DNA from: an uncultured Clostridia bacterium
GTDB lineage: Bacteria > Bacillota > Clostridia > Christensenellales > Pumilibacteraceae
Assembly (NCBI GenBank): GCA_934247335.1
Contig: CAKQJJ010000117.1
Location: 1-5,195 of the forward strand
Direction of reading: 5' to 3'
Length of the DNA: 5,195 bases
The notes beneath the pieces were generated by a model. That model was not told where the DNA came from and did not search any database. It saw only the letters and a program-made list of their open reading frames with translations. This document shows, one piece after another, positions 1 through 5,195 of the stretch. The translations under genes and the position numbers were made by a program. Position 1 is the first letter of the stretch. Every line of letters starts with the position of its first letter.

Positions 1-351
1 ACCTACGAGGTGGTGGAACACACGCCCATATTGGTCATTAAAAACGACGGAACGCGTGAACCTTTCGACGCAAACAAAATCAAAAACGGCATAATCAAGT
101 CGTGCGAAAAACGACCGGTTGCAATGAAAGATATCGACGCGCTCGTGTCAGATATCGAGAAAAAGGCGTACAATACGCTCGATCAGGAAATTCCGTCCGC
201 CACGATAGGCGAAATGGTAATGGAAGGACTGAAAAACCTCGATCAGGTTGCGTATATCCGTTTTGCTTCGGTGTATCGCCAGTTCCGCGACGTCACTACT
301 TTTATGCAGTTTATCGAGCAATTTGAAGAGAGGCTTAAAAACGAAAAATGA
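1..351 (+). CDS. nrdR: Transcriptional repressor NrdR, C-terminal part (5' end outside window)
   Basis: NrdR represses ribonucleotide reductase genes by binding NrdR boxes, sensing ATP/dATP through an ATP-cone domain. Frame 1 is open from the first base, so the gene enters from upstream. The visible 116 residues begin with TYE, which matches the end of the family's N-terminal zinc ribbon (typically RFTTYE), so about 35-40 residues with the zinc cysteines are missing only because of the window edge. The GTG codons at 10 and 13 are internal, not starts. The ATP-cone is clear: IKNDGTREPFDANKI near visible residues 13-27, CEKRP at 35-39, then IPSATIGEMVMEGL and the family signature VAYIRFASVYRQFRD, ending in a short helix. 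The total would be near the usual 150 residues. The TGA stop overlaps the feoA start by four bases. The family call is secure; the link to iron uptake is read from gene order only. Confidence 0.95.
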   Translation, partial: TYEVVEHTPILVIKNDGTREPFDANKIKNGIIKSCEKRPVAMKDIDALVSDIEKKAYNTLDQEIPSATIGEMVMEGLKNLDQVAYIRFASVYRQFRDVTTFMQFIEQFEERLKNEK

Positions 352-575
352 CGCTGCTTAACGCTGTTGAAGGCAAAACCTATCGCATATTGTCCGTGCG
401 CGCCGCCGAGTCGGTTCGCAGACGGCTTTTAGATCTCGGTTTTGTCGAAAACGCAAGCGTAAGCGTGGTTAAAAAAGCTCCTTTTCGCGGCGCGGTTTTA
501 GTGTCGCTTCGCGGCAGCTTGATTGCTCTCCGTTCGTTCGTAGCGTCAGACGTTACCGTCGGGGAGACAGTGTGA
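348..575 (+). CDS. feoA: Ferrous iron transport protein A (FeoA)
   Basis: FeoA is a small cytoplasmic SH3-like protein that works with the FeoB permease in Fe(II) uptake; its exact role is unsettled in the literature. The 75 residues match the usual family length. Visible hallmarks are the opening hydrophobic-Gly turn (NAVEGKTYRI, 5-14), the conserved RRRLLDLGF block (24-32), the KKAPFRGAVLVSLRG strand region (42-56) and the closing IALR (59-62) with VTVGE near the end. The ATG start lies inside the nrdR stop (ATGA). A weak purine-rich stretch, GAAGAGAGG at 325-333, sits 14 bases upstream, too far for a strong site, so re-initiation after nrdR is likely. The stop overlaps the feoB start. No FeoC-like gene is present. 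No Fur box is visible because the operon promoter lies upstream of the window. Confidence 0.93.
   Translation: MTLLNAVEGKTYRILSVRAAESVRRRLLDLGFVENASVSVVKKAPFRGAVLVSLRGSLIALRSFVASDVTVGETV
561..575 (+). promoter_or_regulatory. Shine-Dalgarno and GTGA stop/start overlap setting the feoB start
   Basis: GGGGAG at 561-566 lies five bases before a GTG codon at 572, and that GTG shares GTGA with the feoA stop at 573-575. The G1 motif falls at residues 10-17, as expected for FeoB, so the GTG is the right start. The four-base overlap suggests coupled translation of feoA and feoB. Confidence 0.75.
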
Positions 576-2680
576 AAGAAAAAACGATACTTCTTGTCGG
601 AAATCCAAACGTCGGAAAGACCAGCGTTTACAACAGGCTGACGCGCTCGGGAGAACACGTCGGCAACTGGCACGGCGTTACCGTGGAAGAAAAATCAAAA
701 ATCATAAAACGAAAAGATAAAGCCCTGAAAATCGTAGATCTTCCGGGGCTTTATTCTCTTACCGTGTATTCTCCCGACGAAGCGGTGTCGCGCGATCGCG
801 TGCTGAATGAAAAAGAGTACGTTGCTGTAAACGTGTGCGACGCAAACAATCTTGCCCGAAATTTATTTCTGACGCTACAACTTATGGAAGCGGGCGCAAA
901 CGTGATTATCGCCGCAAACATGACCGACGAGCTGAACGCAAAAGGCTTGTATCTCGACGAAAAACTACTTGAAAAAAGGCTGGGAGTTCCCGTTATTTCC
1001 ATAAGCGCAAAAAAAGGAAAAAGCTCGTTTTCGGTGCTGGACGAATGTTTGCGTTGCGATTCCGGGAAACGCCGGTACGAACTTCCGTATCTAAAAAATT
1101 TACCGGTTGAAAATATTGCGAAAATAATCGAAAAAAACGCGTTGAATGCCGGCTTGGAACCTCGTTACGCCGCAGTTAAAATAATCGAAAACGACCGTTA
1201 TATTTCGGGAAAACTTGCCTTAAACAAAGCGCAACAAGCCGGAATACGCACGCTCGGGGATTTGCAGGCAAGCCTTGCGAAAGCGCGATACGAATACATC
1301 GACGAAATTCTGGCAGGCGCGATAAAACCGCGCGAAACGGGAAGAAAACGAACTTTTATGAAAAACGTTTCGTCTTTAATAGATAAGATAGTGCTTAACA
1401 AATTTCTTGCGCTGCCGGTGTTTTTTGCCGTCGTGCTTGCCGTGTTTTTTATCACTTTCGGACTTATAGGCCCGCGCGCATCGGTTTTAATCGAAAGGTT
1501 TATTTCCGTCTGTGTGAGTAGCCCTGTGCAAGCGTGGCTGAAATCGCTGTCCGCGCCCGATTGGGTAATTGGATTGATATGCGACGGAATAATTGCAGGC
1601 GTGGGCGGAATAATGGTGTTTTTGCCGCAAATATTGCTTCTTTTTTTCTTTCTTGCCGTTATGGAGGACAGCGGTTACGTCTCCCGTGTAGCGTTTATGA
1701 CCGACGGACTGTTTGAAAAAATAGGCTTGTCGGGCAAAAGCGCGTTTACGCTTTTAATGGGATTCGGATGCTCGGCAACGGCGGTACTCACTTCGCGCGG
1801 ACTGGAAGACGAAAAAATGCGTAAAAAGACGGCAATTTTGACTCCGTTTATGAGCTGTTCGGCGCGCCTTCCGGTATATTCCACTATCGCTTCGGCGTAT
1901 TTTGCGCGGGGAAACTTTCTCGTGATTTTCGGGCTATACGTTCTCGGCGTTATCGTCGCGCTCGTGCTTGCCGTGATAATGGAGCGCTGCACCAAACGGC
2001 TTAAAAGCGGAAAACCGTCGTTTATAATGGAAATGCCGCCCTATCGTTTCCCGACGATAGAACGTATTGCGCAGATTTTATGGGTAAATCTCAAAACCTT
2101 TTTGTTTAAGGTGGGAACGACTATTTTCGCGCTCAGCGTGATAATGTGGATATTGTCCAATTTTTCGCTTACGGGCGGGTACGGTTCGGATTCGGACAGT
2201 ATAATGATGACTGTGGGGAAACTGCTTGCCTTTGCGTTTAAGCCGCTCGGTTTCGGCTCGTGGAAAGCGGTTACGGCGCTGATGGGCGGAGTGGTGGCAA
2301 AAGAAGTGGTTATTTCCACCGTCGAATCGCTCGGTGGCGTGAGTGCACTGTTTTCGGGAGAATACGCGGCGGTTGACGCGCTGTCGTTTATGATTTTTAC
2401 TCTTTTATACGTGCCGTGCATAGCGACAGTTGCGGCGCTTGTTCGCGAGGTCGGAGCAAAATGGGCGGCTTTCGGCGTGATATTGCAGCTCGTTACGGCG
2501 TATATCGTGACTTTATTGATCCGTAGCGTTGTCATTTTGTTTTTGACGAATGCCGGGCTCGCCGCGGGGATATGCGTCGTCGCGCTTATTTCGTTAATAT
2601 CGCTGATCATGATTTTGTCGGAAAAAAATAAATCCGATTGCCTGGGAGAGTGCGCGTTTTGCGGGAAAAATTGCCGGTAA
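572..2680 (+). CDS. feoB: Ferrous iron permease FeoB
   Basis: FeoB is the inner-membrane Fe(II) importer with a fused N-terminal G domain. The 702 residues fit the family. G motifs are in order: G1 GNPNVGKT (10-17), G2 NWHGVT (32-37), G3 DLPG (56-59), G4 NMTD (116-119), G5 SAK (145-147). A helical linker follows to about 270, then the membrane domain from about 278. Gate 1 shows EDSGYVSR (365-372), GFGCSATA (397-404, with the pore cysteine C400) and PFMSCSARLP (425-434). Gate 2 includes AKEVV (near 577) and VPCIATVAALVREVG (614-628). Several further hydrophobic helices run to about 687. The C-terminal tail carries four cysteines, C690, C694, C697 and C701. One oddity is GFGCSATA where many homologues have GFGCNVPA, so the proline after the cysteine is missing. 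It overlaps feoA by four bases and is probably co-expressed with nrdR and feoA. I saw no clear terminator after it. Confidence 0.97.
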   Translation: MKEKTILLVGNPNVGKTSVYNRLTRSGEHVGNWHGVTVEEKSKIIKRKDKALKIVDLPGLYSLTVYSPDEAVSRDRVLNEKEYVAVNVCDANNLARNLFLTLQLMEAGANVIIAANMTDELNAKGLYLDEKLLEKRLGVPVISISAKKGKSSFSVLDECLRCDSGKRRYELPYLKNLPVENIAKIIEKNALNAGLEPRYAAVKIIENDRYISGKLALNKAQQAGIRTLGDLQASLAKARYEYIDEILAGAIKPRETGRKRTFMKNVSSLIDKIVLNKFLALPVFFAVVLAVFFITFGLIGPRASVLIERFISVCVSSPVQAWLKSLSAPDWVIGLICDGIIAGVGGIMVFLPQILLLFFFLAVMEDSGYVSRVAFMTDGLFEKIGLSGKSAFTLLMGFGCSATAVLTSRGLEDEKMRKKTAILTPFMSCSARLPVYSTIASAYFARGNFLVIFGLYVLGVIVALVLAVIMERCTKRLKSGKPSFIMEMPPYRFPTIERIAQILWVNLKTFLFKVGTTIFALSVIMWILSNFSLTGGYGSDSDSIMMTVGKLLAFAFKPLGFGSWKAVTALMGGVVAKEVVISTVESLGGVSALFSGEYAAVDALSFMIFTLLYVPCIATVAALVREVGAKWAAFGVILQLVTAYIVTLLIRSVVILFLTNAGLAAGICVVALISLISLIMILSEKNKSDCLGECAFCGKNCR

Positions 2681-2716
2681 CGCCGCTTTTGCCGAAAATT
2701 TTTTTGATAAACGGTA

Positions 2717-2722
2717 TATAAT
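2717..2722 (+). promoter_or_regulatory. Candidate -10 box upstream of the DUF1614-like gene
   Basis: A perfect TATAAT lies 42 bases before the ATG at 2765, predicting a start near 2729 and a leader of about 36 bases containing the Shine-Dalgarno site. The -35 region is poor: at 16-18 base spacing only A-rich sequence is seen, and TTGCCG at 2689-2694 is 22 bases away, which is too far. There is no TGn extension. It may serve the membrane protein gene alone or add to read-through from feoB. Confidence 0.42.
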
Positions 2723-2749
2723 GCAGCACGATTGCCGAATAATAACAGC

Positions 2750-2754
2750 GGAGG
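2750..2754 (+). promoter_or_regulatory. Shine-Dalgarno site for the DUF1614-like gene
   Basis: GGAGG ends ten bases before the ATG at 2765. It fixes this start, and a hydrophobic helix begins right after the initiator methionine. Confidence 0.8.
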
Positions 2755-2764
2755 TAACTAAAAA

Positions 2765-3436
2765 ATGGTAATCGGATACGTACTGCTGGGACTTATAGCG
2801 GTAATGATGTTTTTCGGACTTTTGAACGACGTTGTAAAGTCGATGAAAATAGAACCCTGGATTGCGCTTGTTTTCGTAATAGCCTACATCGTGGGCGGAG
2901 TGATCCCGATGATATATTTCGGCTCGGCGTTCGCTCTCGGAATAGGCGGCTTCGTCGTGCCTTTGGTGTTGTCGGTCGTTTTAACCGTATTTGCCGGCTT
3001 TGGAATGACTTTTCTCAGGACGGCTACGGCAATGCTGGCTACCGCCGCGATAACGGTTGCGGTAACCGTGTGGATACCGCTCTCGTCGGTGTGGATGAGC
3101 GTGCTTGCTTCCTGCACGATCGGAATACTCGGCGGCGCCGTTTCGTACGCTATTTGCCAAAGCAGAATTTCGTCTGCGGCAGGTTCGGTAGGCGGCGTGG
3201 TGCTGGGCAATATCATAGGACAGTTTATCGTGTATTTCACCGGCATGACCACGGTGTTTGCTCTGGGCGGAAGCATGATATTCGACGCTTCGGTAATAAC
3301 GCTCGTATTCTCGGTAATTCTCGCAAGCGTTGCGTACGGCAGTAAAACCAATAAAAACATGCACGCGCATTCCGCAGCCGAAGCGGGCGAAGACAACGCC
3401 GATATGGACGAATTTGACGATTTTTTGAATAAATAA
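2765..3436 (+). CDS. Multi-pass membrane protein, DUF1614-like, function unknown
   Basis: The biochemical role is unknown. The 223 residues form about six or seven hydrophobic segments: roughly 3-22, 32-53, 57-79, 87-106, 109-131, 138-159 and 164-192. Glycine/proline motifs lie within or between them: GGVIP (44-48), GGFVVPL (61-67), VGGVVLGNIIGQ (142-153) and LGGSMIFDASVI (167-178). This pattern, with an N-terminal helix, a G-G-x-I-P turn and a late LGGxxxFDxxxI segment, agrees with my recollection of DUF1614 proteins of Bacillota and archaea. That assignment is from memory and needs a profile search. After residue 193 a soluble tail starts basic, carries MHAHS, and becomes strongly acidic to the end. 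There is no signal peptide separate from helix 1, and no catalytic motif was recognised. It stands alone between feoB, 84 bases upstream, and a hairpin terminator, apparently with its own promoter. A link to iron transport is possible from position but not shown by the sequence. Confidence 0.72.
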   Translation: MVIGYVLLGLIAVMMFFGLLNDVVKSMKIEPWIALVFVIAYIVGGVIPMIYFGSAFALGIGGFVVPLVLSVVLTVFAGFGMTFLRTATAMLATAAITVAVTVWIPLSSVWMSVLASCTIGILGGAVSYAICQSRISSAAGSVGGVVLGNIIGQFIVYFTGMTTVFALGGSMIFDASVITLVFSVILASVAYGSKTNKNMHAHSAAEAGEDNADMDEFDDFLNK

Positions 3437-3451
3437 GCATTATATCTTAGA

Positions 3452-3496
3452 AAAACGAAGTAAAAGACAGGGAAACTTGTCTTTTATTTACGTTTT
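3452..3496 (+). terminator. Long hairpin with GAAA loop, probable intrinsic terminator
   Basis: The core stem GACAGG (3466-3471) pairs with CTTGTC (3476-3481), with one G-U, around a GAAA tetraloop at 3472-3475. An A-tract before and a T-rich tract after (TTTTATTT, 3482-3489) give the usual terminator shape. Pairing continues outward: 3452-3471 can pair with 3476-3496 with a single bulged A at 3490 and two G-U pairs in all, about 20 pairs. It lies 15 bases after the membrane protein stop and just before the der promoter. Since the 5' arm is A-rich, it could also stop transcription on the other strand. Confidence 0.75.
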
Positions 3497-3499
3497 CAA

Positions 3500-3528
3500 T
3501 AGACAAAACGGTTTTTTTGTGTTAAAAT
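3500..3528 (+). promoter_or_regulatory. Promoter for der-plsY, extended -10 type
   Basis: TAGACA (3500-3505) matches TTGACA at five of six positions. After exactly 17 bases comes TAAAAT (3523-3528), five of six to TATAAT, preceded by TGT (extended -10). The expected start, about seven bases beyond the -10 box, is at or next to 3535, the A of the der ATG. No Shine-Dalgarno-like sequence lies between 3505 and 3534. Confidence 0.7.
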
Positions 3529-3534
3529 AAAAAT

Positions 3535-4863
3535 ATGAAAAAACCGATAGTAGCGATAGTCGGTCGCCCCAACGTGGGTAAATCGACTTTTTTTAATAAA
3601 GTATGCGGACGCAGAATATCCATAGTAAAGGACACTCCGGGCGTCACGCGCGACAGAATTTACGCCGACGCCGAATGGTGCGGGCGTGCTTTTACCGTTA
3701 TCGACACCGGCGGAATAGAGCTTAAAAGCGAAGACGTAATGTTTAAGCATATCCGTCAGCAGGCGGAAATCGCAATAGAAATTGCCGACGTCATAGTGTT
3801 TATGACCGACGCGAAAGACGGACTTATTTCGTCCGATTACGACGTTGCAGAGATATTGCGCCAGTCGCGGAAGCCCGTCGTGCTTATCGTAAACAAAATG
3901 GATAACTACAAGCCCGAAGAGCTTTACGATTTTTATCAGCTCGGACTTGGCGAACCGTTTGGAATTTCGTGCGAACAGGCAATAGGTATTGGCGACGCGC
4001 TCGACGCAGTCGTCGAGAATTTCCCGCAGAATGAAGACGGCGAAGAAGACAAGTGCCTTAAAATCGCGCTTGTGGGTCGCCCCAACGTGGGTAAATCCAG
4101 CCTTGTCAATCGTTTGCTCGGAGCCGACCGCGTAATAGTAAGCGATATCGCGGGCACCACGCGCGACGCGGTGGATACGCCGTTTGAAATGAACGGAAAG
4201 AAATACGTGATTATCGATACCGCCGGCATGAGAAAGAAAAGCTCGATAGAGGACGACTCGGTGGAAGATTATTCGGTTATGCGTTCGGTGTGGGCTATTT
4301 CGCGTGCAGACGTCGTAATAACCGTTTTAGACGCGACCGGTCCCGTGTCCGAACAAGACGTCCGTATTGCCGGTTACGTTACCGAAGAGGGAAAACCCGG
4401 AATAATAGTCGTCAACAAGTGGGACGCAATCGAAAAAGATACTTTTACCGTAAACAAATTCGAGGACGAGATAAAAAAACAATTCGCGTTCATGAGCTAT
4501 TACGTTTCGCTGTACGTTTCCGCCAAAACCGGACTTCGTACCGATAAAATAGTTGCTCTTGCCGAAAAAGTTTACGAAAACGCGTCGAGAAGAATTTCCA
4601 CCGGAACGCTCAACGACGTTGTAAGCGACGCCGTTGCGGCAACCGAACCTCCCGCAAAATCGGGAAGACGGCTCAAAATTTATTACGCTACTCAGCCCGA
4701 CGTTTGCCCGCCTAAAATAGTGTTTTTCGTAAACGATTCGTCGCTCGTGCATTTTTCGTACAGAAGATACCTCGAAAACTCGCTTCGTCGTGCTTTCGAT
4801 TTTTCCGGAACACCTATAAAACTGGTGTTCAACAATCGTAAAGAGGAGGTGGGTATGTCCTGA
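3535..4863 (+). CDS. der: Ribosome biogenesis GTPase Der (EngA), two G domains
   Basis: Der is an essential GTPase that acts in maturation of the 50S ribosomal subunit. The 442 residues match the family length and three-part plan. G domain 1: GRPNVGKS (10-17), T38 in the PGVTRD switch, DTGG (57-60), NKMD (120-123) and a G5 reading SCE (145-147) rather than the usual SA-x. An acidic linker follows at about 166-173. G domain 2: GRPNVGKS (181-188), AGTTRD with T209, DTAG (228-231), NKWD (294-297), SAK (329-331). The C-terminal KH-like domain runs from about 355, with LKIYYATQ and the PIKLVFNNRK ending typical of the family. The start is fixed by MKKPIVAIVGRPNVGKS matching homologues at the N-terminus. 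It appears to have its own promoter and lacks a Shine-Dalgarno site. The TGA stop shares one base with the plsY start. Confidence 0.98.
   Translation: MKKPIVAIVGRPNVGKSTFFNKVCGRRISIVKDTPGVTRDRIYADAEWCGRAFTVIDTGGIELKSEDVMFKHIRQQAEIAIEIADVIVFMTDAKDGLISSDYDVAEILRQSRKPVVLIVNKMDNYKPEELYDFYQLGLGEPFGISCEQAIGIGDALDAVVENFPQNEDGEEDKCLKIALVGRPNVGKSSLVNRLLGADRVIVSDIAGTTRDAVDTPFEMNGKKYVIIDTAGMRKKSSIEDDSVEDYSVMRSVWAISRADVVITVLDATGPVSEQDVRIAGYVTEEGKPGIIVVNKWDAIEKDTFTVNKFEDEIKKQFAFMSYYVSLYVSAKTGLRTDKIVALAEKVYENASRRISTGTLNDVVSDAVAATEPPAKSGRRLKIYYATQPDVCPPKIVFFVNDSSLVHFSYRRYLENSLRRAFDFSGTPIKLVFNNRKEEVGMS
3562..3584 (+). repeat. 23-bp direct repeat, copy 1 (Der G domain 1 P-loop)
   Basis: This stretch encodes GRPNVGK plus part of the serine codon and is identical at every base, including third positions, to 4075-4097. 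It lies within der and reflects its tandem G domains. The copies are 513 bases apart, 171 codons. Confidence 0.9.
4075..4097 (+). repeat. 23-bp direct repeat, copy 2 (Der G domain 2 P-loop)
   Basis: This is the second identical copy, encoding residues 181-187 and part of 188 of Der. Flanking sequence differs on both sides, so the identity is confined to the P-loop codons. Confidence 0.9.
4844..4850 (+). promoter_or_regulatory. Strong Shine-Dalgarno inside the end of der, for plsY
   Basis: AGGAGGT lies within the last codons of der, twelve bases before the plsY ATG at 4863. A nearer ATG at 4855, four bases away and in the der frame, would give only Met-Ser before the shared TGATG stop/start. 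The site therefore most plausibly serves plsY, directly or by re-initiation. Confidence 0.8.
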
Positions 4864-5195
4864 TGTGGATATTTCTTCAAATTGTCTTTTACGTAGCCTG
4901 TATATTTATATCTTATCTCGGCGGCAGCGTTAACAACGCCATAATAATTTGCCGCATACTCGGCTACGATATACGCCATCTCGGCAGCGGAAACCCCGGC
5001 GCCATGAATATGGTGCGCAGCGTAGGACTGTGGTGGGGCGCGCTTACGTTGTTTATGGACGCGCTTAAAGGCGCTTTGCCTGCCATTCTCGGCTGGTATT
5101 TGCTTGGCACTCCGTTTTCGTTTGAAGGCAGCCGTATCGGCGCGTGCGTGTGCGGTCTGGGCGTTATTATTGGACATATTTTCCCGATATATTAC
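4863..5195 (+). CDS. plsY: Acyl-phosphate:glycerol-3-phosphate acyltransferase PlsY, N-terminal part (runs off window)
   Basis: PlsY is a polytopic membrane enzyme that transfers an acyl group from acyl-phosphate to glycerol-3-phosphate, making lysophosphatidic acid. The frame stays open to the window end, giving 111 of the usual roughly 200 residues. Family marks are helix 1 ending in SYLGGSVNNAIIICR (17-31), DIRHLGSGNPGAMN (36-49), MDALKGALPA (65-74) and GHIFPIYY (104-111). The glycine-rich motif reads GSGNPGAMN, where GSGNxGATN is usual, so the threonine is methionine at 48. The ATG shares one base with the der stop and follows a strong Shine-Dalgarno site. Der followed by plsY is a familiar Bacillota order, often with gpsA next, which would lie outside this window. 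The gene is truncated only by the window edge. Confidence 0.95.
   Translation, partial: MWIFLQIVFYVACIFISYLGGSVNNAIIICRILGYDIRHLGSGNPGAMNMVRSVGLWWGALTLFMDALKGALPAILGWYLLGTPFSFEGSRIGACVCGLGVIIGHIFPIYY

Noticed and set aside
10..12. GTG at 10 as the start of a short nrdR
   Set aside because: The frame is open upstream to base 1 and TYE matches the end of the NrdR zinc ribbon, so the true start lies before the window.
2041..2610. 189-residue reading frame on the - strand inside feoB
   Set aside because: It lies wholly within the feoB membrane domain, has no recognisable motif, and is rich in Ser, Thr and Ala, as expected from the complement of hydrophobic codons. No Shine-Dalgarno site or promoter was noted for it.
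2687..2705. TTTT-GCCG-AAAA followed by seven T, considered as a feoB terminator
   Set aside because: The stem has only four A-T pairs and no GC core, too weak for a convincing intrinsic terminator.
2700..2722. AT-rich stretch with GATAA before the DUF1614-like gene, considered as a Fur box
   Set aside because: No inverted repeat close to the Fur consensus could be found; only one half-like GATAA is present.
2671..2737. Three TTGCCG copies (2671, 2689, 2732) around the feoB/DUF1614-like junction, considered as an operator
   Set aside because: Six-base matches with uneven spacing (18 and 43) and one inside feoB coding sequence; not enough to call a binding site.
2884..3396. 170-residue reading frame on the - strand inside the DUF1614-like gene
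   Set aside because: It is a mirror of a strongly supported membrane protein with its own ribosome binding site; the antisense product shows no family resemblance.
4692..5177. 161-residue reading frame on the - strand across the end of der and the start of plsY
   Set aside because: It overlaps two clearly conserved genes on the other strand, is of low-complexity basic and Ala-rich composition, and matches nothing I recognise.

Overview
The window reads as an ordinary bacterial chromosome segment, most likely from the Bacillota (Clostridia-like, possibly an uncultured lineage). The reasons are the feoA-feoB pair with a clostridial-type FeoB membrane domain, a DUF1614-type membrane protein, a two-GTPase Der followed directly by plsY (a common Bacillota order), and strong Shine-Dalgarno sites. 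The taxon is inferred from gene content and style, not proven. All six genes lie on the + strand. There are no RNA genes, insertion sequences, CRISPR arrays or phage-like genes, and no gap without a gene longer than about 100 bases.

Layout: (1) 1-2680 is a tightly packed cluster of the end of nrdR (5' end outside the window), feoA and feoB. The genes overlap by four bases at each junction (ATGA, then GTGA), so transcription and translation are probably coupled. It joins the repressor of ribonucleotide reductase genes to the ferrous iron importer. (2) 2681-2764 is a short spacer with a TATAAT -10 box and a good Shine-Dalgarno site, leading to a 223-residue multi-pass membrane protein (2765-3436) that resembles DUF1614 proteins of unknown function. 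(3) 3437-3534 holds a long A/U-flanked hairpin with a GAAA loop (probable terminator), followed at once by a well-formed promoter. Its predicted start point falls on the ATG of der, with no Shine-Dalgarno site, so the der mRNA may be leaderless. (4) 3535-5195 holds der (ribosome assembly GTPase) and the start of plsY (acyl-phosphate:glycerol-3-phosphate acyltransferase, first step of phospholipid synthesis). These two overlap by one base and probably form an operon that runs off the 3' end.

Functionally, the first block concerns dNTP supply and Fe(II) uptake, and the last concerns ribosome maturation and membrane lipid synthesis. The membrane protein between them has no assigned job. I see no clear new biological system. 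The points most worth a second look are the nrdR-feoAB coupling, the possible leaderless der transcript, the orphan membrane protein, and several substitutions at conserved motif positions in FeoB, Der and PlsY.
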